Of a DNA stretch of 64,000 bases, positions 36,068-45,482 are shown one piece after another; the stretch's first letter is position 1; every line of letters starts with the position of its first letter. The notes beneath the pieces were generated by a model, which saw nothing but the letters and a program-made list of their open reading frames with translations, had not been told where the DNA came from and ran no database searches. Location: positions 868,001 to 932,000 of the forward strand of contig NZ_VTRT01000001.1 of assembly GCF_008274585.1 (NCBI RefSeq), read 5' to 3'. The DNA is from Pedobacter sp. BS3 (lineage in GTDB: Bacteria > Bacteroidota > Bacteroidia > Sphingobacteriales > Sphingobacteriaceae). The position numbers and the translations under genes are program-made.

Positions 36068-37323
36068 CGCCGCATTTCCCTCCCTCCAACCTGGCGGCAG
36101 TACACCGCAGCCGGTTGTTTGCCCAGCACCTGCCTGACTTTGGCTGGGAGCCCGTTATTGTGACGGTACACGAACGTTATTACGAGGAGCAAACAGACCC
36201 TTATATCTGTGACCTGTTGCCCAGCGGGCTGCGTATTGAAAAGGTAAAAGCCCTACCGGTTAAACCGGTTAAGCTGGTAGGCGATATCGGGATACGGGCT
36301 TTTATACCTTTATTACAACGAATATTAAAGATTGCCAAGAAAGAACAGATCGACTTCCTTTATATACCCATTCCATCCAATTTTGCCGCTCTGCTGGGGC
36401 CGCTGGTACATCGCGTAACCGGTATCCCTTATGGCATTGACTATATTGACCCCTGGGTGCACCGCTGGCCTGGTACCGAGAGAACATTAAGCAAAGCCTG
36501 GTGGTCTATGAAGCTGGGCGAATGGCTGGAGCCCCTGGCTGTTAAAAAAGCAGCCTTAATCAGCGGCGTAGCTCCGGGATATTACGAGGCTGTACTTGAT
36601 CGCAACCCAGGCCTCAGGAATACGGCAGTATGCATAGCCATGCCTTATGGCGGTGAAAAACGGGATAATGACATTGTAGCACAATTACAGCTGAAGCCTC
36701 ACCTGTTTGAAAAAGAACCTGGAGTAAAAGATTTTGTATATGCCGGCGCTATGCTACCCAAAGCATTCCGTCCGCTGGAAGAAGTTATGAAAGTTATTTC
36801 GACGCACCGCCGGCAATTTGAGGGAGTACGTATCCACTTTATTGGTTCGGGCAAATCACCGGATGATACGGAAGGCTATAATATCCGCGAACTGGCTGAG
36901 CAGTACGGACTCTGGCATTCTGTTTTTTTTGAATATCCCCGGCGTATTCCATACCTGGATGTATTATGCCACCTGCATGCGGCCGATGGTACTTTTATAT
37001 TGGGAAGTACGGAAGCGCACTATACACCGTCTAAGGTCTATCAATCGGTATTGAGTGGTAAAGCCGCATTTGCTATCCTGCATCAGGACAGTACTGCCTG
37101 TCAGGTTATTGAACAGAGCGGTGCAGGAACCGTACTCAGCTTTAAGGGAGAACCTGACATATCACATATTGCTGAAACCTTCCTGGCGAAATGGGCGGAA
37201 TACCTCCGGTTGCTTGATGGCTTTGATACCGCAACGATTAACCAGGAAGCTTTTGAACAATATTCGGCCCGCAATGTGACGAGGATGCTGGCAAATGCAC
37301 TAAAAAAGGTTTTTAAACACTAA
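36037..37323 (+). CDS. Glycosyltransferase family 4-like
   Basis: KIIIVAPHFPPSNLAAVHRSRLF opens a GT-B acceptor domain, and GIDYIDPWVHRWPG and KAALISGVAPGYYEAV follow. FVYAGAMLPKAFRPLEEVM begins the donor half, and the final part (GTFILGSTEAHYTPSKVYQSVLSGKAAFAI) replaces the usual E-x7-E with a related TPSK motif seen in GT4-like proteins. GC-rich. Ends 3 bases before the AKR gene. Confidence 0.85.
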   Translation: MPQPKKIIIVAPHFPPSNLAAVHRSRLFAQHLPDFGWEPVIVTVHERYYEEQTDPYICDLLPSGLRIEKVKALPVKPVKLVGDIGIRAFIPLLQRILKIAKKEQIDFLYIPIPSNFAALLGPLVHRVTGIPYGIDYIDPWVHRWPGTERTLSKAWWSMKLGEWLEPLAVKKAALISGVAPGYYEAVLDRNPGLRNTAVCIAMPYGGEKRDNDIVAQLQLKPHLFEKEPGVKDFVYAGAMLPKAFRPLEEVMKVISTHRRQFEGVRIHFIGSGKSPDDTEGYNIRELAEQYGLWHSVFFEYPRRIPYLDVLCHLHAADGTFILGSTEAHYTPSKVYQSVLSGKAAFAILHQDSTACQVIEQSGAGTVLSFKGEPDISHIAETFLAKWAEYLRLLDGFDTATINQEAFEQYSARNVTRMLANALKKVFKH

Positions 37324-37326
37324 AAA

Positions 37327-38205
37327 ATGAGGAAGCATATTGGTTTTGGTTGTGTAACTCTTACTACTTTTCCCTTTAAACAACAGGCCATTCGATTATT
37401 AAACACTGTTTATGATCAGGGAATTACTTTATTTGATACGGCTCCTTTATATGGAAAAGGTTATTCTGAAAAGATCGTGGGGGAATTTTCCAGAGGGAAA
37501 CGAGATAAACTTGTTATTAGTACTAAATTTGGCTTAGGAGATAATTTTGACAATAGAATACCTATTTCTGTAGCGTTATTTATAAATTATCTTAATAAAT
37601 TGCGAAAGAGTAACTCATTCAAGACTATTATCCCGCATATTATACAATCTGAATCTTTACAATCTTACAGAAAGATTCAGAAAAACTCGATTCAACGAAG
37701 TTTAGAGCAGAGTCTCCATGCATTACGAACCGACTATATCGATAATTATTTATTGCATGAAGGATTACCTGGTTTCTTAACTGAAGATAGCTTAGACTAT
37801 CTGTTCAAAATGAAGGAAAACGGAACTATTAAAAAATTAGGTATCGCATGTAGTTTTACAAACTTTAAACAGGAAAATAATTATCAGGATTGGGACATCC
37901 TTCAGTATGAGTTTATCCCTGATTTTAAAAGTAAATTAGATTTTTATAATCAACATACTGATAAACTACATATCTTTCATAGCATATTGAAACCACTTGC
38001 GCAAGGTATTAAATCAGTCGATATTTCTTCAGATGAATTGGCTGGTTTTCTATTAATGCACGCTATAATAAGTAATCCTTGCGGTAAGGTATTGTTTTCT
38101 ACTACCAAAGAAAAAAACCTGATTAAAAATTTATCTGTACTTGATAAATACAAAAATATCCAACCAAATAAACTTGATAAGTTGATTCAGAATGCCATTT
38201 CTTGA
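37327..38205 (+). CDS. Aldo-keto reductase
   Basis: NAD(P)H-dependent oxidoreductase. The tetrad positions appear as Asp37 and Tyr42 in FDTAPLYGKGYSE, Lys67 in VISTKFG, and His near 144 in YLLHEGLP. Family length (292) is normal. It is the first gene of an AT-rich trio (with the GMC oxidoreductase, which it overlaps by 14 bases, and a FkbM methyltransferase) that looks like one modification cassette. Likely substrates are a keto-sugar or a sugar-derived aldehyde, but this is inference from context. Confidence 0.86.
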   Translation: MRKHIGFGCVTLTTFPFKQQAIRLLNTVYDQGITLFDTAPLYGKGYSEKIVGEFSRGKRDKLVISTKFGLGDNFDNRIPISVALFINYLNKLRKSNSFKTIIPHIIQSESLQSYRKIQKNSIQRSLEQSLHALRTDYIDNYLLHEGLPGFLTEDSLDYLFKMKENGTIKKLGIACSFTNFKQENNYQDWDILQYEFIPDFKSKLDFYNQHTDKLHIFHSILKPLAQGIKSVDISSDELAGFLLMHAIISNPCGKVLFSTTKEKNLIKNLSVLDKYKNIQPNKLDKLIQNAIS

Positions 38206-39742
38206 TCTTCATGACGATACAACTGCTGGTTTTGTGAACCAGACTTTTGATTATACAATTGTTGGTGCAGGTGCTGCAGGAATCTTGCTTTCAGTTAAGT
38301 TAAGTGAAGCCGGCTATAACGTATTATTGATTGAAAGTGGCAATTTTTATATAGACGATCATATTCAGAAATTAAATCAAGTGATAGAAAGTGGGAAAAA
38401 GATGGGGGGTGTTTCCTGGGGGAGAAAAAGAGCTATTGGTGGCAGTACACTTGCGTGGGGAGGACAATCTTTACCCTTTTCACCATTGGACTTTGAAAAA
38501 AGAGACTGGGTTTCAAACAGTGGTTGGCCCATAAGTTATGCCGAGTTGATGCCTTTTTACAAACAAGCTAATCAGTTTATGAAAATTGAAGGAATGGAAT
38601 ATGAGGGAGAACGATTATTTCACAAGATAGCACTTAGTGATCGCCCATTATTTGATCCTTCTAAACTTAAATATCATGTTTCAAAATGGGCCAGACAACC
38701 CAATTTTAAAACTCTGTATAATTCTGTTTTAAAGAAAAATGTCACAGTATTATTTCATGCTGTATTAGAGCATATTACTATAAATAACAACAGGGCTCAG
38801 AATATAACCGTAATCAATCACTTAAAAAAGAAATTTACGTTAAACGTCCGATATCTCCTTCTTACACCGGGTGGAATTGAGACAAATCGTATTTTATTAA
38901 ACAATAATCACCTTATTAAAAATGAATCAGCCCGTTCTATATTAGGAACAGGTTTTATGGAACATCCCTGTATAGATATTGGCAAACTTTCTTCTAAAAA
39001 ATCTTATAGGCTGCAGAGATTCTTTAATACTCATACTGATTGTCACAATAAAATTTCTATACGATTAAGTTTAGCCGAATCCCAACAAGTCCGAAACCAG
39101 TTATTAAATGGTTCAGCCATGGCATTTTTTTCTCTGCCAGAAAATGTCGAAAACCCCTATATTGCTATCAAACGTTTCTTAAACCGGTATGAAATCAAAT
39201 ACCTGAAAAGACTTCCTATATACAGTAAAGACTTAATACGTTCTGCTTATGCTTTAATATTTCACAAATTCTATTATAAAGCTAAAGCTGAAGCCAATAT
39301 AAAACTAATGGTAGAACAGGAAGCTATACATACCAGTTTTATCAGTTTATCAGAAGTTAAAGATTATTTAGGACACCCCGTTCCAATAGTCAATTGGGAT
39401 ATATCACCACGCTCATGGCGTACCATTGTACAGATGACAAGCTTAATAAAAACAGAATTTGAACGGCTTAAATTGGGACAGTTACAGGTAAGAAAGGAAA
39501 TTGATATTGATAATAAAGATTGGCAAAACCTAGTTTCGGATGTTAACCATCATATGGGAGGCACCCGAATGAGTGATTTGCCTGAAACAGGTATAGTTGA
39601 TCCGAATCTAAAATTGTGGGGAACAGATAATCTCTATATTTGCAGTTGCTCTGTATTCCCTACATCTTCTCACTCAAATCCCACTCTTACTTTATTGGCA
39701 TTAGCAGCGAGATTAAGCCATTTTTTAATACACCAAAATTAA
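38192..39742 (+). CDS. GMC-family FAD-dependent oxidoreductase
   Basis: A flavoprotein oxidising an alcohol. FAD-binding GAGAAG in YTIVGAGAAGILLSVKL and LLIESG lie at about residues 22-50, GGSTLAWGGQSLPF in the flavin region, and the catalytic His lies in VNHHMGGTRMSD near residue 452 with SHSNPTLTLLALAARL at the end. There is no signal peptide, so it is cytoplasmic. Pairing with an aldo-keto reductase suggests oxidation followed by reduction (epimerisation-like) of a sugar position; this is a hypothesis. Confidence 0.88.
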   Translation: MPFLDLHDDTTAGFVNQTFDYTIVGAGAAGILLSVKLSEAGYNVLLIESGNFYIDDHIQKLNQVIESGKKMGGVSWGRKRAIGGSTLAWGGQSLPFSPLDFEKRDWVSNSGWPISYAELMPFYKQANQFMKIEGMEYEGERLFHKIALSDRPLFDPSKLKYHVSKWARQPNFKTLYNSVLKKNVTVLFHAVLEHITINNNRAQNITVINHLKKKFTLNVRYLLLTPGGIETNRILLNNNHLIKNESARSILGTGFMEHPCIDIGKLSSKKSYRLQRFFNTHTDCHNKISIRLSLAESQQVRNQLLNGSAMAFFSLPENVENPYIAIKRFLNRYEIKYLKRLPIYSKDLIRSAYALIFHKFYYKAKAEANIKLMVEQEAIHTSFISLSEVKDYLGHPVPIVNWDISPRSWRTIVQMTSLIKTEFERLKLGQLQVRKEIDIDNKDWQNLVSDVNHHMGGTRMSDLPETGIVDPNLKLWGTDNLYICSCSVFPTSSHSNPTLTLLALAARLSHFLIHQN

Positions 39743-39749
39743 TACGGTA

Positions 39750-40571
39750 ATGAGTATAAAAAAGAAGTACATAAAGCATTTGATATGGAAACTCACATCT
39801 GGGGGGAAGGATTATAATACATACAAGGTGCTTTCAGGACCCGCTAAAGGCGTGAAACTAAATTTAGATATCAGAAAAGAAGGGTCTTACTGGCTTGGTA
39901 ACTATGATAATTGGATATTAAAAAAAATGCACCTCCATGAATTAATTAAACCGGGTTTTATCGTTTGGGATTGCGGTGCTTACGTGGGATATTACACAGC
40001 AATCTTTCGGAAATTGGTTGGTGAGAAGGGACAGGTAATCACTTTTGAAGCATCAAAAAGTACATATAGCAGACTTAAAGAAATACCTATACTTAATAAT
40101 TGGGGAAATGTTACGATTAAACATTGTGCTGTTGGCCCTGATAATTCTGAAATACAATTTGTTTCAAATCTAAATGGCAGCAATGGTCCGTACGGTTTAT
40201 CGAAGCAGTATAAGGAGGATATTCATGAACTTGAACTTGAAACTGTAAAGTGTTACGGTATAGATGAACTCGTTTCACAAGGTTTACCAAAACCTGATTT
40301 AATTAAGTTCGATATTGAATCAGCTGAGGTATATGCTTTAATGAACGGGCATAAGCTCTTCACTGAAAAGAAACCGATATTATTTCTTGAATTACATGGA
40401 AAAGAAGCTTTTGAAACAACGGCCTTATTTTTGGAGAAATATAAATATTGTGCAAAAGATATAGCGCACTTTAACAATCCAAGTAAGGCGGTCTGCTCAT
40501 CTGCACAAGAGCTTTTGGCTATTGGCTATATTCCTCACATGCTAATTTGCTGGCCACAAATAAAAGCATGA
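39750..40571 (+). CDS. FkbM-family methyltransferase
   Basis: SAM-dependent O-methyltransferase: IVWDCGAYVGYYTAIF (motif I), VITFEASKSTYSRLKEI, KHCAVGPDNSEI, then LIKFDIESAEVYALMNG and LFLELHG match the FkbM order. It shares no close sequence with the FkbM domain at 16540. It ends by an ATGA overlap with the next glycosyltransferase. Confidence 0.9.
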   Translation: MSIKKKYIKHLIWKLTSGGKDYNTYKVLSGPAKGVKLNLDIRKEGSYWLGNYDNWILKKMHLHELIKPGFIVWDCGAYVGYYTAIFRKLVGEKGQVITFEASKSTYSRLKEIPILNNWGNVTIKHCAVGPDNSEIQFVSNLNGSNGPYGLSKQYKEDIHELELETVKCYGIDELVSQGLPKPDLIKFDIESAEVYALMNGHKLFTEKKPILFLELHGKEAFETTALFLEKYKYCAKDIAHFNNPSKAVCSSAQELLAIGYIPHMLICWPQIKA

Positions 40572-41800
40572 GACTTGCTATTGTCATTACCCATCCCATC
40601 CAGTATTACGCTCCGCTTTTCCGGTTGCTGGCCATGGAAGAACGATTAAGCATCAAGGTATTTTATACCTGGGGGACATCGGTATTGCAAAATAAATACG
40701 ATCCGGATTTTGGCAGGCACATTACCTGGGACATTCCCTTATTAGATGGATATGAATATCATTTTACCCGCAATATTGCCCGGCAACCCGGATCCTCAGG
40801 TTTTTTGAGGATACAAAATCCTGACCTTGCCGGAGAGATCGAGGCCTGGCAGGCAGACGCCATTCTGCTAATAGGCTACGCCTATGCCGGTCATGTGAAG
40901 GTATTACGATACTTTAGTGGGAAAATACCGGTATGGTTCCGCGGAGACTCCACCCTGCTGGATGAACAATACAACTGGAAAAGTCTGCTCAAAACGGTTT
41001 TATTGAGGTGGGTGTATAAGCACGTTGACAAGGCCTTATACGTGGGCGAAGAAAACCGGCGGTATTTTAAACGCTATGGCCTGAAAGACGATCAACTGGT
41101 GTTTGTGCCGCATGCCGTCGACAACGAACGTTTTGCCGCTGATAGAACAACGGAAGCGACAGTATTGCGACAACGATTGGGTATCTCAGACCAAGATGTT
41201 CTTATTCTGTTTGCCGGTAAACTGGAACCTAAGAAAGACCCACAATTGTTATTGGAAGCCTTTATTGAGGTTAAGGATAAGGCTGAGATTAAGGTTGAGA
41301 TTGAGATAAACAAATCAACAAGTCGACAATTCAACAAAGACGAGGCCGAGGTTAAGCCTAAGGTTCACCTGTTATTTGTCGGGAATGGCGTTTTGGAGGA
41401 AAGTTTAAAGTGGAAAGTGGAAAGTGAAAAGTTAAAAGATGTGCATTTCATGGATTTCCAGAACCAGCAGTATATGCCGGTAGTTTACCAGGCCTGCGAT
41501 CTGTTCTGTTTACCTTCACAGGGGCCGGGTGAAACCTGGGGCCTTGCGGTGAATGAAGCTATGGCTGCCGGTAAGGCGGTACTGGTTTCAGATAAGGCAG
41601 GTTGTGCCCATGATTTAGTCAGGCGGGGGGATAATGGTGAAGTCTTTAAAGCCGGCGATAAGAACGCATTAATAAGTGCCCTGAATAGCCTATGTATCAG
41701 TAAATCCAGATTACGAATTATGGGAGGGCGTTCCAGGGAACTGATTAAAAGCTGGTCGTTAGGTGAACAAGTTAAAGCTATTTTAAAACAACTGCCTTGA
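40568..41800 (+). CDS. Glycosyltransferase family 4 with repeat-encoded inserts
   Basis: ATG 40568 (MRLAIVITHPIQYYAPLFRLL) overlaps the preceding stop. The GT-B donor domain is LFAGKLEPKKDPQLLLEAF and the E-x7-E region is PSQGPGETWGLAVNEAMAAGKAVLVS. Two in-frame inserts interrupt the donor domain. One of about 33 residues (from 41265) is rich in Lys/Glu/Val plus INKSTSRQFNKD and lies between LLEAFI and VHLLFVG. The second, of about 13 residues (WKVESEKLK, 41401-41439), lies between VLEES and DVHFM. Both are made of the dispersed short repeats. Confidence 0.88.
   Translation: MRLAIVITHPIQYYAPLFRLLAMEERLSIKVFYTWGTSVLQNKYDPDFGRHITWDIPLLDGYEYHFTRNIARQPGSSGFLRIQNPDLAGEIEAWQADAILLIGYAYAGHVKVLRYFSGKIPVWFRGDSTLLDEQYNWKSLLKTVLLRWVYKHVDKALYVGEENRRYFKRYGLKDDQLVFVPHAVDNERFAADRTTEATVLRQRLGISDQDVLILFAGKLEPKKDPQLLLEAFIEVKDKAEIKVEIEINKSTSRQFNKDEAEVKPKVHLLFVGNGVLEESLKWKVESEKLKDVHFMDFQNQQYMPVVYQACDLFCLPSQGPGETWGLAVNEAMAAGKAVLVSDKAGCAHDLVRRGDNGEVFKAGDKNALISALNSLCISKSRLRIMGGRSRELIKSWSLGEQVKAILKQLP
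41265..41439 (+). repeat. Three short-repeat families in frame inside a GT4 gene
   Basis: 41265-41310 and 41339-41363 are RAGGNT hexamers, 41308-41337 is an ATAAACAAATCAAC-type tract, and 41401-41439 is agtggaaagtggaaagtgaa. The reading frame is kept throughout. Confidence 0.75.
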
Positions 41801-42765
41801 AAGCTGAAATTTGTGTGATATTGCCAGTATATAATGGGGGTGATTTGCTTGAACAATCTATCCGATCGGTACTGAAGCAGGATTTTGAGAATTTTGAATT
41901 TTTAATTTGTGATGATTGTTCGACGGATAACAGCTATGAGCGTATAGTAAACCTGGTTCAGCATCTCAATTTTGTAAAAATATACCGCAATGAACGAAAC
42001 CTGGGTTTATTTAAGACATTAAATAAGCTTATTCATGAAAGTACTGCTCCCTTGATTCATTTATGGTCGCAGGATGATGTCATGAAACCACATTGTCTTT
42101 CTTCCACCCTTACTTTTCATCGGCGATATCCTTCCATTAGCATGAGTTACTCAGGCAGGGATATTATTGACCAAACCGGGAAAGTATTACAGCTTAATAA
42201 GCGAGACGGGACTCCGGATATTATTCCCAAAGAATTATATGCAAAGACATCCTGTTATTGGGGTTGTATGCCCGGCAATATAGCCAACGTTACACTTGTG
42301 CGGGATGTGTTAAATCAAACAGATCTGTTCCGGGAAGATATGAGCGTAAGCGGGGATTTTGAGCTCTGGACCCGTCTGGTACAACACGCTCCAATCGGTT
42401 TTAACCGTGATGCCAATATTTTTCTGCGTGAACATACAAACCAGTTAAGCAGGCAATATATCAGCATGCTTTACCGGATAGAGGAAGATATTCTGATTAT
42501 GCAATCATTATTAACCATGGTTTCCGCTGCTGATACGAAAAAAGTATTGCGCTGCTGGAAGTGGAAAACACAAACGATGTATTTCAATGAATTAGTGTTT
42601 CTGTTTTATAAAAAACAATACATGCTTTCCCGCAGCGGTTTCAGGCTATTATCAGAGATTGCCTTTTTGCCGGCATTGTGTTACCGCTGGCTTTTGATTA
42701 AAATTTTCCGGGTATTACGTATAGAAATGTGGTTTTACCGGAAAGTGCTGAAAACTTTAAACTGA
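41797..42765 (+). CDS. Glycosyltransferase family 2
   Basis: ICVILPVYNGGDLLEQSIRSVL, LICDDCSTDNSYERI and LIHLWSQDDVMKPH (acidic motif QDD) identify GT2. It starts at TTG 41797 overlapping the previous stop (TTGA); no ATG occurs before the conserved strand. Basic C-terminus. Moderately AT-rich. Confidence 0.87.
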   Translation: MKAEICVILPVYNGGDLLEQSIRSVLKQDFENFEFLICDDCSTDNSYERIVNLVQHLNFVKIYRNERNLGLFKTLNKLIHESTAPLIHLWSQDDVMKPHCLSSTLTFHRRYPSISMSYSGRDIIDQTGKVLQLNKRDGTPDIIPKELYAKTSCYWGCMPGNIANVTLVRDVLNQTDLFREDMSVSGDFELWTRLVQHAPIGFNRDANIFLREHTNQLSRQYISMLYRIEEDILIMQSLLTMVSAADTKKVLRCWKWKTQTMYFNELVFLFYKKQYMLSRSGFRLLSEIAFLPALCYRWLLIKIFRVLRIEMWFYRKVLKTLN

Positions 42766-42769
42766 TAAC

Positions 42770-43873
42770 TTGCCTTTAATCCCACATAATCGCCTTCCTC
42801 TTTTAGATAGTCTGCGCGGGCTTGCCGCATTGATTGTTGTGGTACATCATTATATGGTTTTTAATGGCGAGGTAGTGCAGCGTCAGGTGGCTATTCCTTT
42901 CGTAAGGATCCTGAGCTTTATATCTGAGCAGAATACTATAGCAGTTTTGTTTTTCTTTGTGCTTTCGGGTTTCTGTATCGCCCTGTCCCGGCAAGGGAAA
43001 TGGCTTTTGGGAAAGGAAGATACTAATCTCTATCTATACCGGCGGTTTAAGCGTATATTGCCGGTCTATTGGTTAGCCTTATTACTTTCCATATTTATTG
43101 GGTTATTATCGGGTACCATCCATCAAAGTGACTATTCGTTAAAAAATCTTATTGGAAATCTGTTGTTTCTGCAAACTTCTAAATATGCTACATCTTATTG
43201 GTTCTCCCCTTATGGCAATAATGGCCCTTTGTGGTCATTAGCGTATGAGATGTTTTTTTATCTCTTCTTTCCTTTTTTCTCTTTTTTGATACTGCGCATC
43301 CGGATATTGCGTTCAGAAAATGTGCAGTGGATCGTGCTAGGTGTATTTTCTATTACAGGAATTCTGGTTAACCGTTACGTTGGTTTTATGCCACTGATGG
43401 CTTTTCTGACTGCTTTTATTATCTGGATAGCAGGCTTTAAGGTTGCTGTAGATGTTTATTGTGCCCGGCGTCCGGGACAATCCTGGTTACTGATATTTTT
43501 CCTATCGGTTTTACTGATCACCAGCAGGCAATATATTCCGTCCGCATCCATATATGAAATTGCTCAGGGTCTATGTATCGCAGCTATCCTGTATGGCCTG
43601 TTTAAGCTTAATGCCTGTTGGAAATCATCCTTAAAGAATTCCTTAAAAAAAGGATTTAATTTTTGTTTTAACCATATAGGGCATGGTAGTTATGCACTAT
43701 ACGCCCTGCATTACCCGGTATTCATTATCATGCAGCATTACCACGTATCAGCTATAACACAAGCAGGTATTATATTCATTATGCTATTTTTGTGCCCCAT
43801 ATTGGAAACCTACTTAAGCCGACAGGCTTTTTCACGAATCCAATTACTGGTTATGCCTAAGTTGGGGAAATAA
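42770..43873 (+). CDS. Acyltransferase family 3 (OafA-like) membrane protein
   Basis: LPLLDSLRGLAALIVVVHHYMVF shows the conserved R and HH signature. NTIAVLFFFVLSGFCIALSRQG and GPLWSLAYEMFFYLFFPFFSF follow in order. About ten membrane helices. Starts at TTG 42770. It is the second AT3 enzyme of the locus, so at least two O-acyl decorations are plausible. Confidence 0.9.
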   Translation: MPLIPHNRLPLLDSLRGLAALIVVVHHYMVFNGEVVQRQVAIPFVRILSFISEQNTIAVLFFFVLSGFCIALSRQGKWLLGKEDTNLYLYRRFKRILPVYWLALLLSIFIGLLSGTIHQSDYSLKNLIGNLLFLQTSKYATSYWFSPYGNNGPLWSLAYEMFFYLFFPFFSFLILRIRILRSENVQWIVLGVFSITGILVNRYVGFMPLMAFLTAFIIWIAGFKVAVDVYCARRPGQSWLLIFFLSVLLITSRQYIPSASIYEIAQGLCIAAILYGLFKLNACWKSSLKNSLKKGFNFCFNHIGHGSYALYALHYPVFIIMQHYHVSAITQAGIIFIMLFLCPILETYLSRQAFSRIQLLVMPKLGK

Positions 43874-43874
43874 T

Positions 43875-45272
43875 ATGAATAAATTCAGATCACCCGGGAA
43901 AGAAGGTACCGCTATTTTTGTTTTAGGGATTATTTATGCCATTATGAGCTATAATACCCTGCTGACTATCAGCGCTATCATTGTACCGTTTATTCTGATG
44001 AAGCTGGTCTGGCGAAAAGGAGATTCACCCATTTTGTTTTTTGCCCTGCTTGCGCAATGGGTGGCCGTAAGTATCAAGGTTTTCTATGCCAACTATACAG
44101 GTGTTGATTTTATTACGGTACATGACTATCCTGAACATATAGAGGCCGCTTTTTATCTGGGCTTGATCGGTTTAATCGCCCTGGCTATCGGTATTCATAT
44201 CCAGTTACGAACACTTAACCTGGAAGATAAAGGAACATTTACTATCAGAGAAAGTGATTATAATTATAGTAAACTGCTCAGAACTTACCTGATCTGTTCC
44301 TTTTCTTACCCTATACTCTATGCACTATCATTTACGTTAGGAGGCCTGCAACAGCCGCTCAGTAAGTTTGTTGAATTTAAATGGGCCATATTTTTCCTGT
44401 TCATGCTCTATTCTTTCAATACCGGACGCTATAAGTTGTTTATCCTGGTAGCCTGTTACGATATTATCATCAGCCTGACCGGTTATTTTTCGGGATTTAA
44501 GGATTATTTCTTCGCCCTGTTTATCGGAATGATCATTGTGTTTGGAAAACGCTTAAAACCCAAACATATTATTCCACTGGCTCTGATACTTACTATCGGA
44601 ACTTATTTCCTGATGATCTGGCAGCACGTAAAACCCGAGTATCGCAAATTCCTGTCTGGTGGGGCGGAAGCCCAGATTTCGGTACGTGGTACGCAAGAAT
44701 CGCTGGCCAAATTGCTTAGCTTAGTACTCGAAACTGACCAGGAAGGCATTGAAGATGGTTTTGAATATACAGTAGCCCGTCTATCCTATATTGACTTCTT
44801 ATCTGCCACAATGAGTAATGTACCTGAAAATGTACCTCATACAAATGGGAAATTATGGACAGGCGCATTTACACGTATCCTGCAACCTCGCTTATTGTTC
44901 CCTAACAAGGAAGTGATTGATGATTCAGAGAAGGCCAGTTTGTATACTGGAACAGAATTTTATGGTGCTGATAAGGGTACTTCAGTAAGCCTGGGTTATT
45001 TTGCCGAAAGCTACGTGGATTTTGGAATGATAGGTATGCATATTATCCTGCTGGTATTCGGTTTTATTATTGGCTCTATCTATAAATTTGTTATCCAGGA
45101 ATCACCAGACATTGTGGTGGGTAGTGCACTGGTATTGCCCATGTTTTACGTAATTAATAGCTTTGAAACAGCACTGGATAAAATTGTGGGAGCCTTATGT
45201 ATGTATTTTGTAATGTACCTGTTAGTCAAAACCGTATTTTTAAAACCATTGCTCAACTACTTGAAATCATAG
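43875..45272 (+). CDS. O-antigen polymerase/ligase-like polytopic membrane protein
   Basis: A 465-residue protein with about eleven hydrophobic segments and one long extracytoplasmic loop (about residues 255-365, containing YRKFLSGGAEAQISVRG and the LQPRLLFPNKEVIDDSEKA stretch), the layout of Wzy polymerases and WaaL ligases. Sequence motifs of these families are weak, so the call rests on topology and position. An ABC exporter does not need a Wzy, so a ligase or a second pathway should be kept in mind. Confidence 0.7.
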   Translation: MNKFRSPGKEGTAIFVLGIIYAIMSYNTLLTISAIIVPFILMKLVWRKGDSPILFFALLAQWVAVSIKVFYANYTGVDFITVHDYPEHIEAAFYLGLIGLIALAIGIHIQLRTLNLEDKGTFTIRESDYNYSKLLRTYLICSFSYPILYALSFTLGGLQQPLSKFVEFKWAIFFLFMLYSFNTGRYKLFILVACYDIIISLTGYFSGFKDYFFALFIGMIIVFGKRLKPKHIIPLALILTIGTYFLMIWQHVKPEYRKFLSGGAEAQISVRGTQESLAKLLSLVLETDQEGIEDGFEYTVARLSYIDFLSATMSNVPENVPHTNGKLWTGAFTRILQPRLLFPNKEVIDDSEKASLYTGTEFYGADKGTSVSLGYFAESYVDFGMIGMHIILLVFGFIIGSIYKFVIQESPDIVVGSALVLPMFYVINSFETALDKIVGALCMYFVMYLLVKTVFLKPLLNYLKS

Positions 45273-45482
45273 CTAAAAAACATGAGTGAATTCAAGATCA
45301 AGGAGATTATGAGGTAATGTTTTTATTACATTATCGTGCAATGGACATACCTAATTAACAGATTGTTTAATTGATTAACCAGAAAATACCGGTAATTCAA
45401 GGAAGGATTCAACAATTAAACCAGCTATTGTCTCTCATCCATTATTACATAGCTCAGCGAACAACAAATAACGCACACAACC
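45273..45482. repeat. Spacer with ATTAAC-type and AACGANN-type fragments
   Basis: 45352-45420 carries aattaacagattgtttaatt and gattaaccag-like words, and 45452-45480 reads gctcagcgaacaacaaataa plus cgcacacaacc, a decayed heptamer array. No gene seen. Confidence 0.4.
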
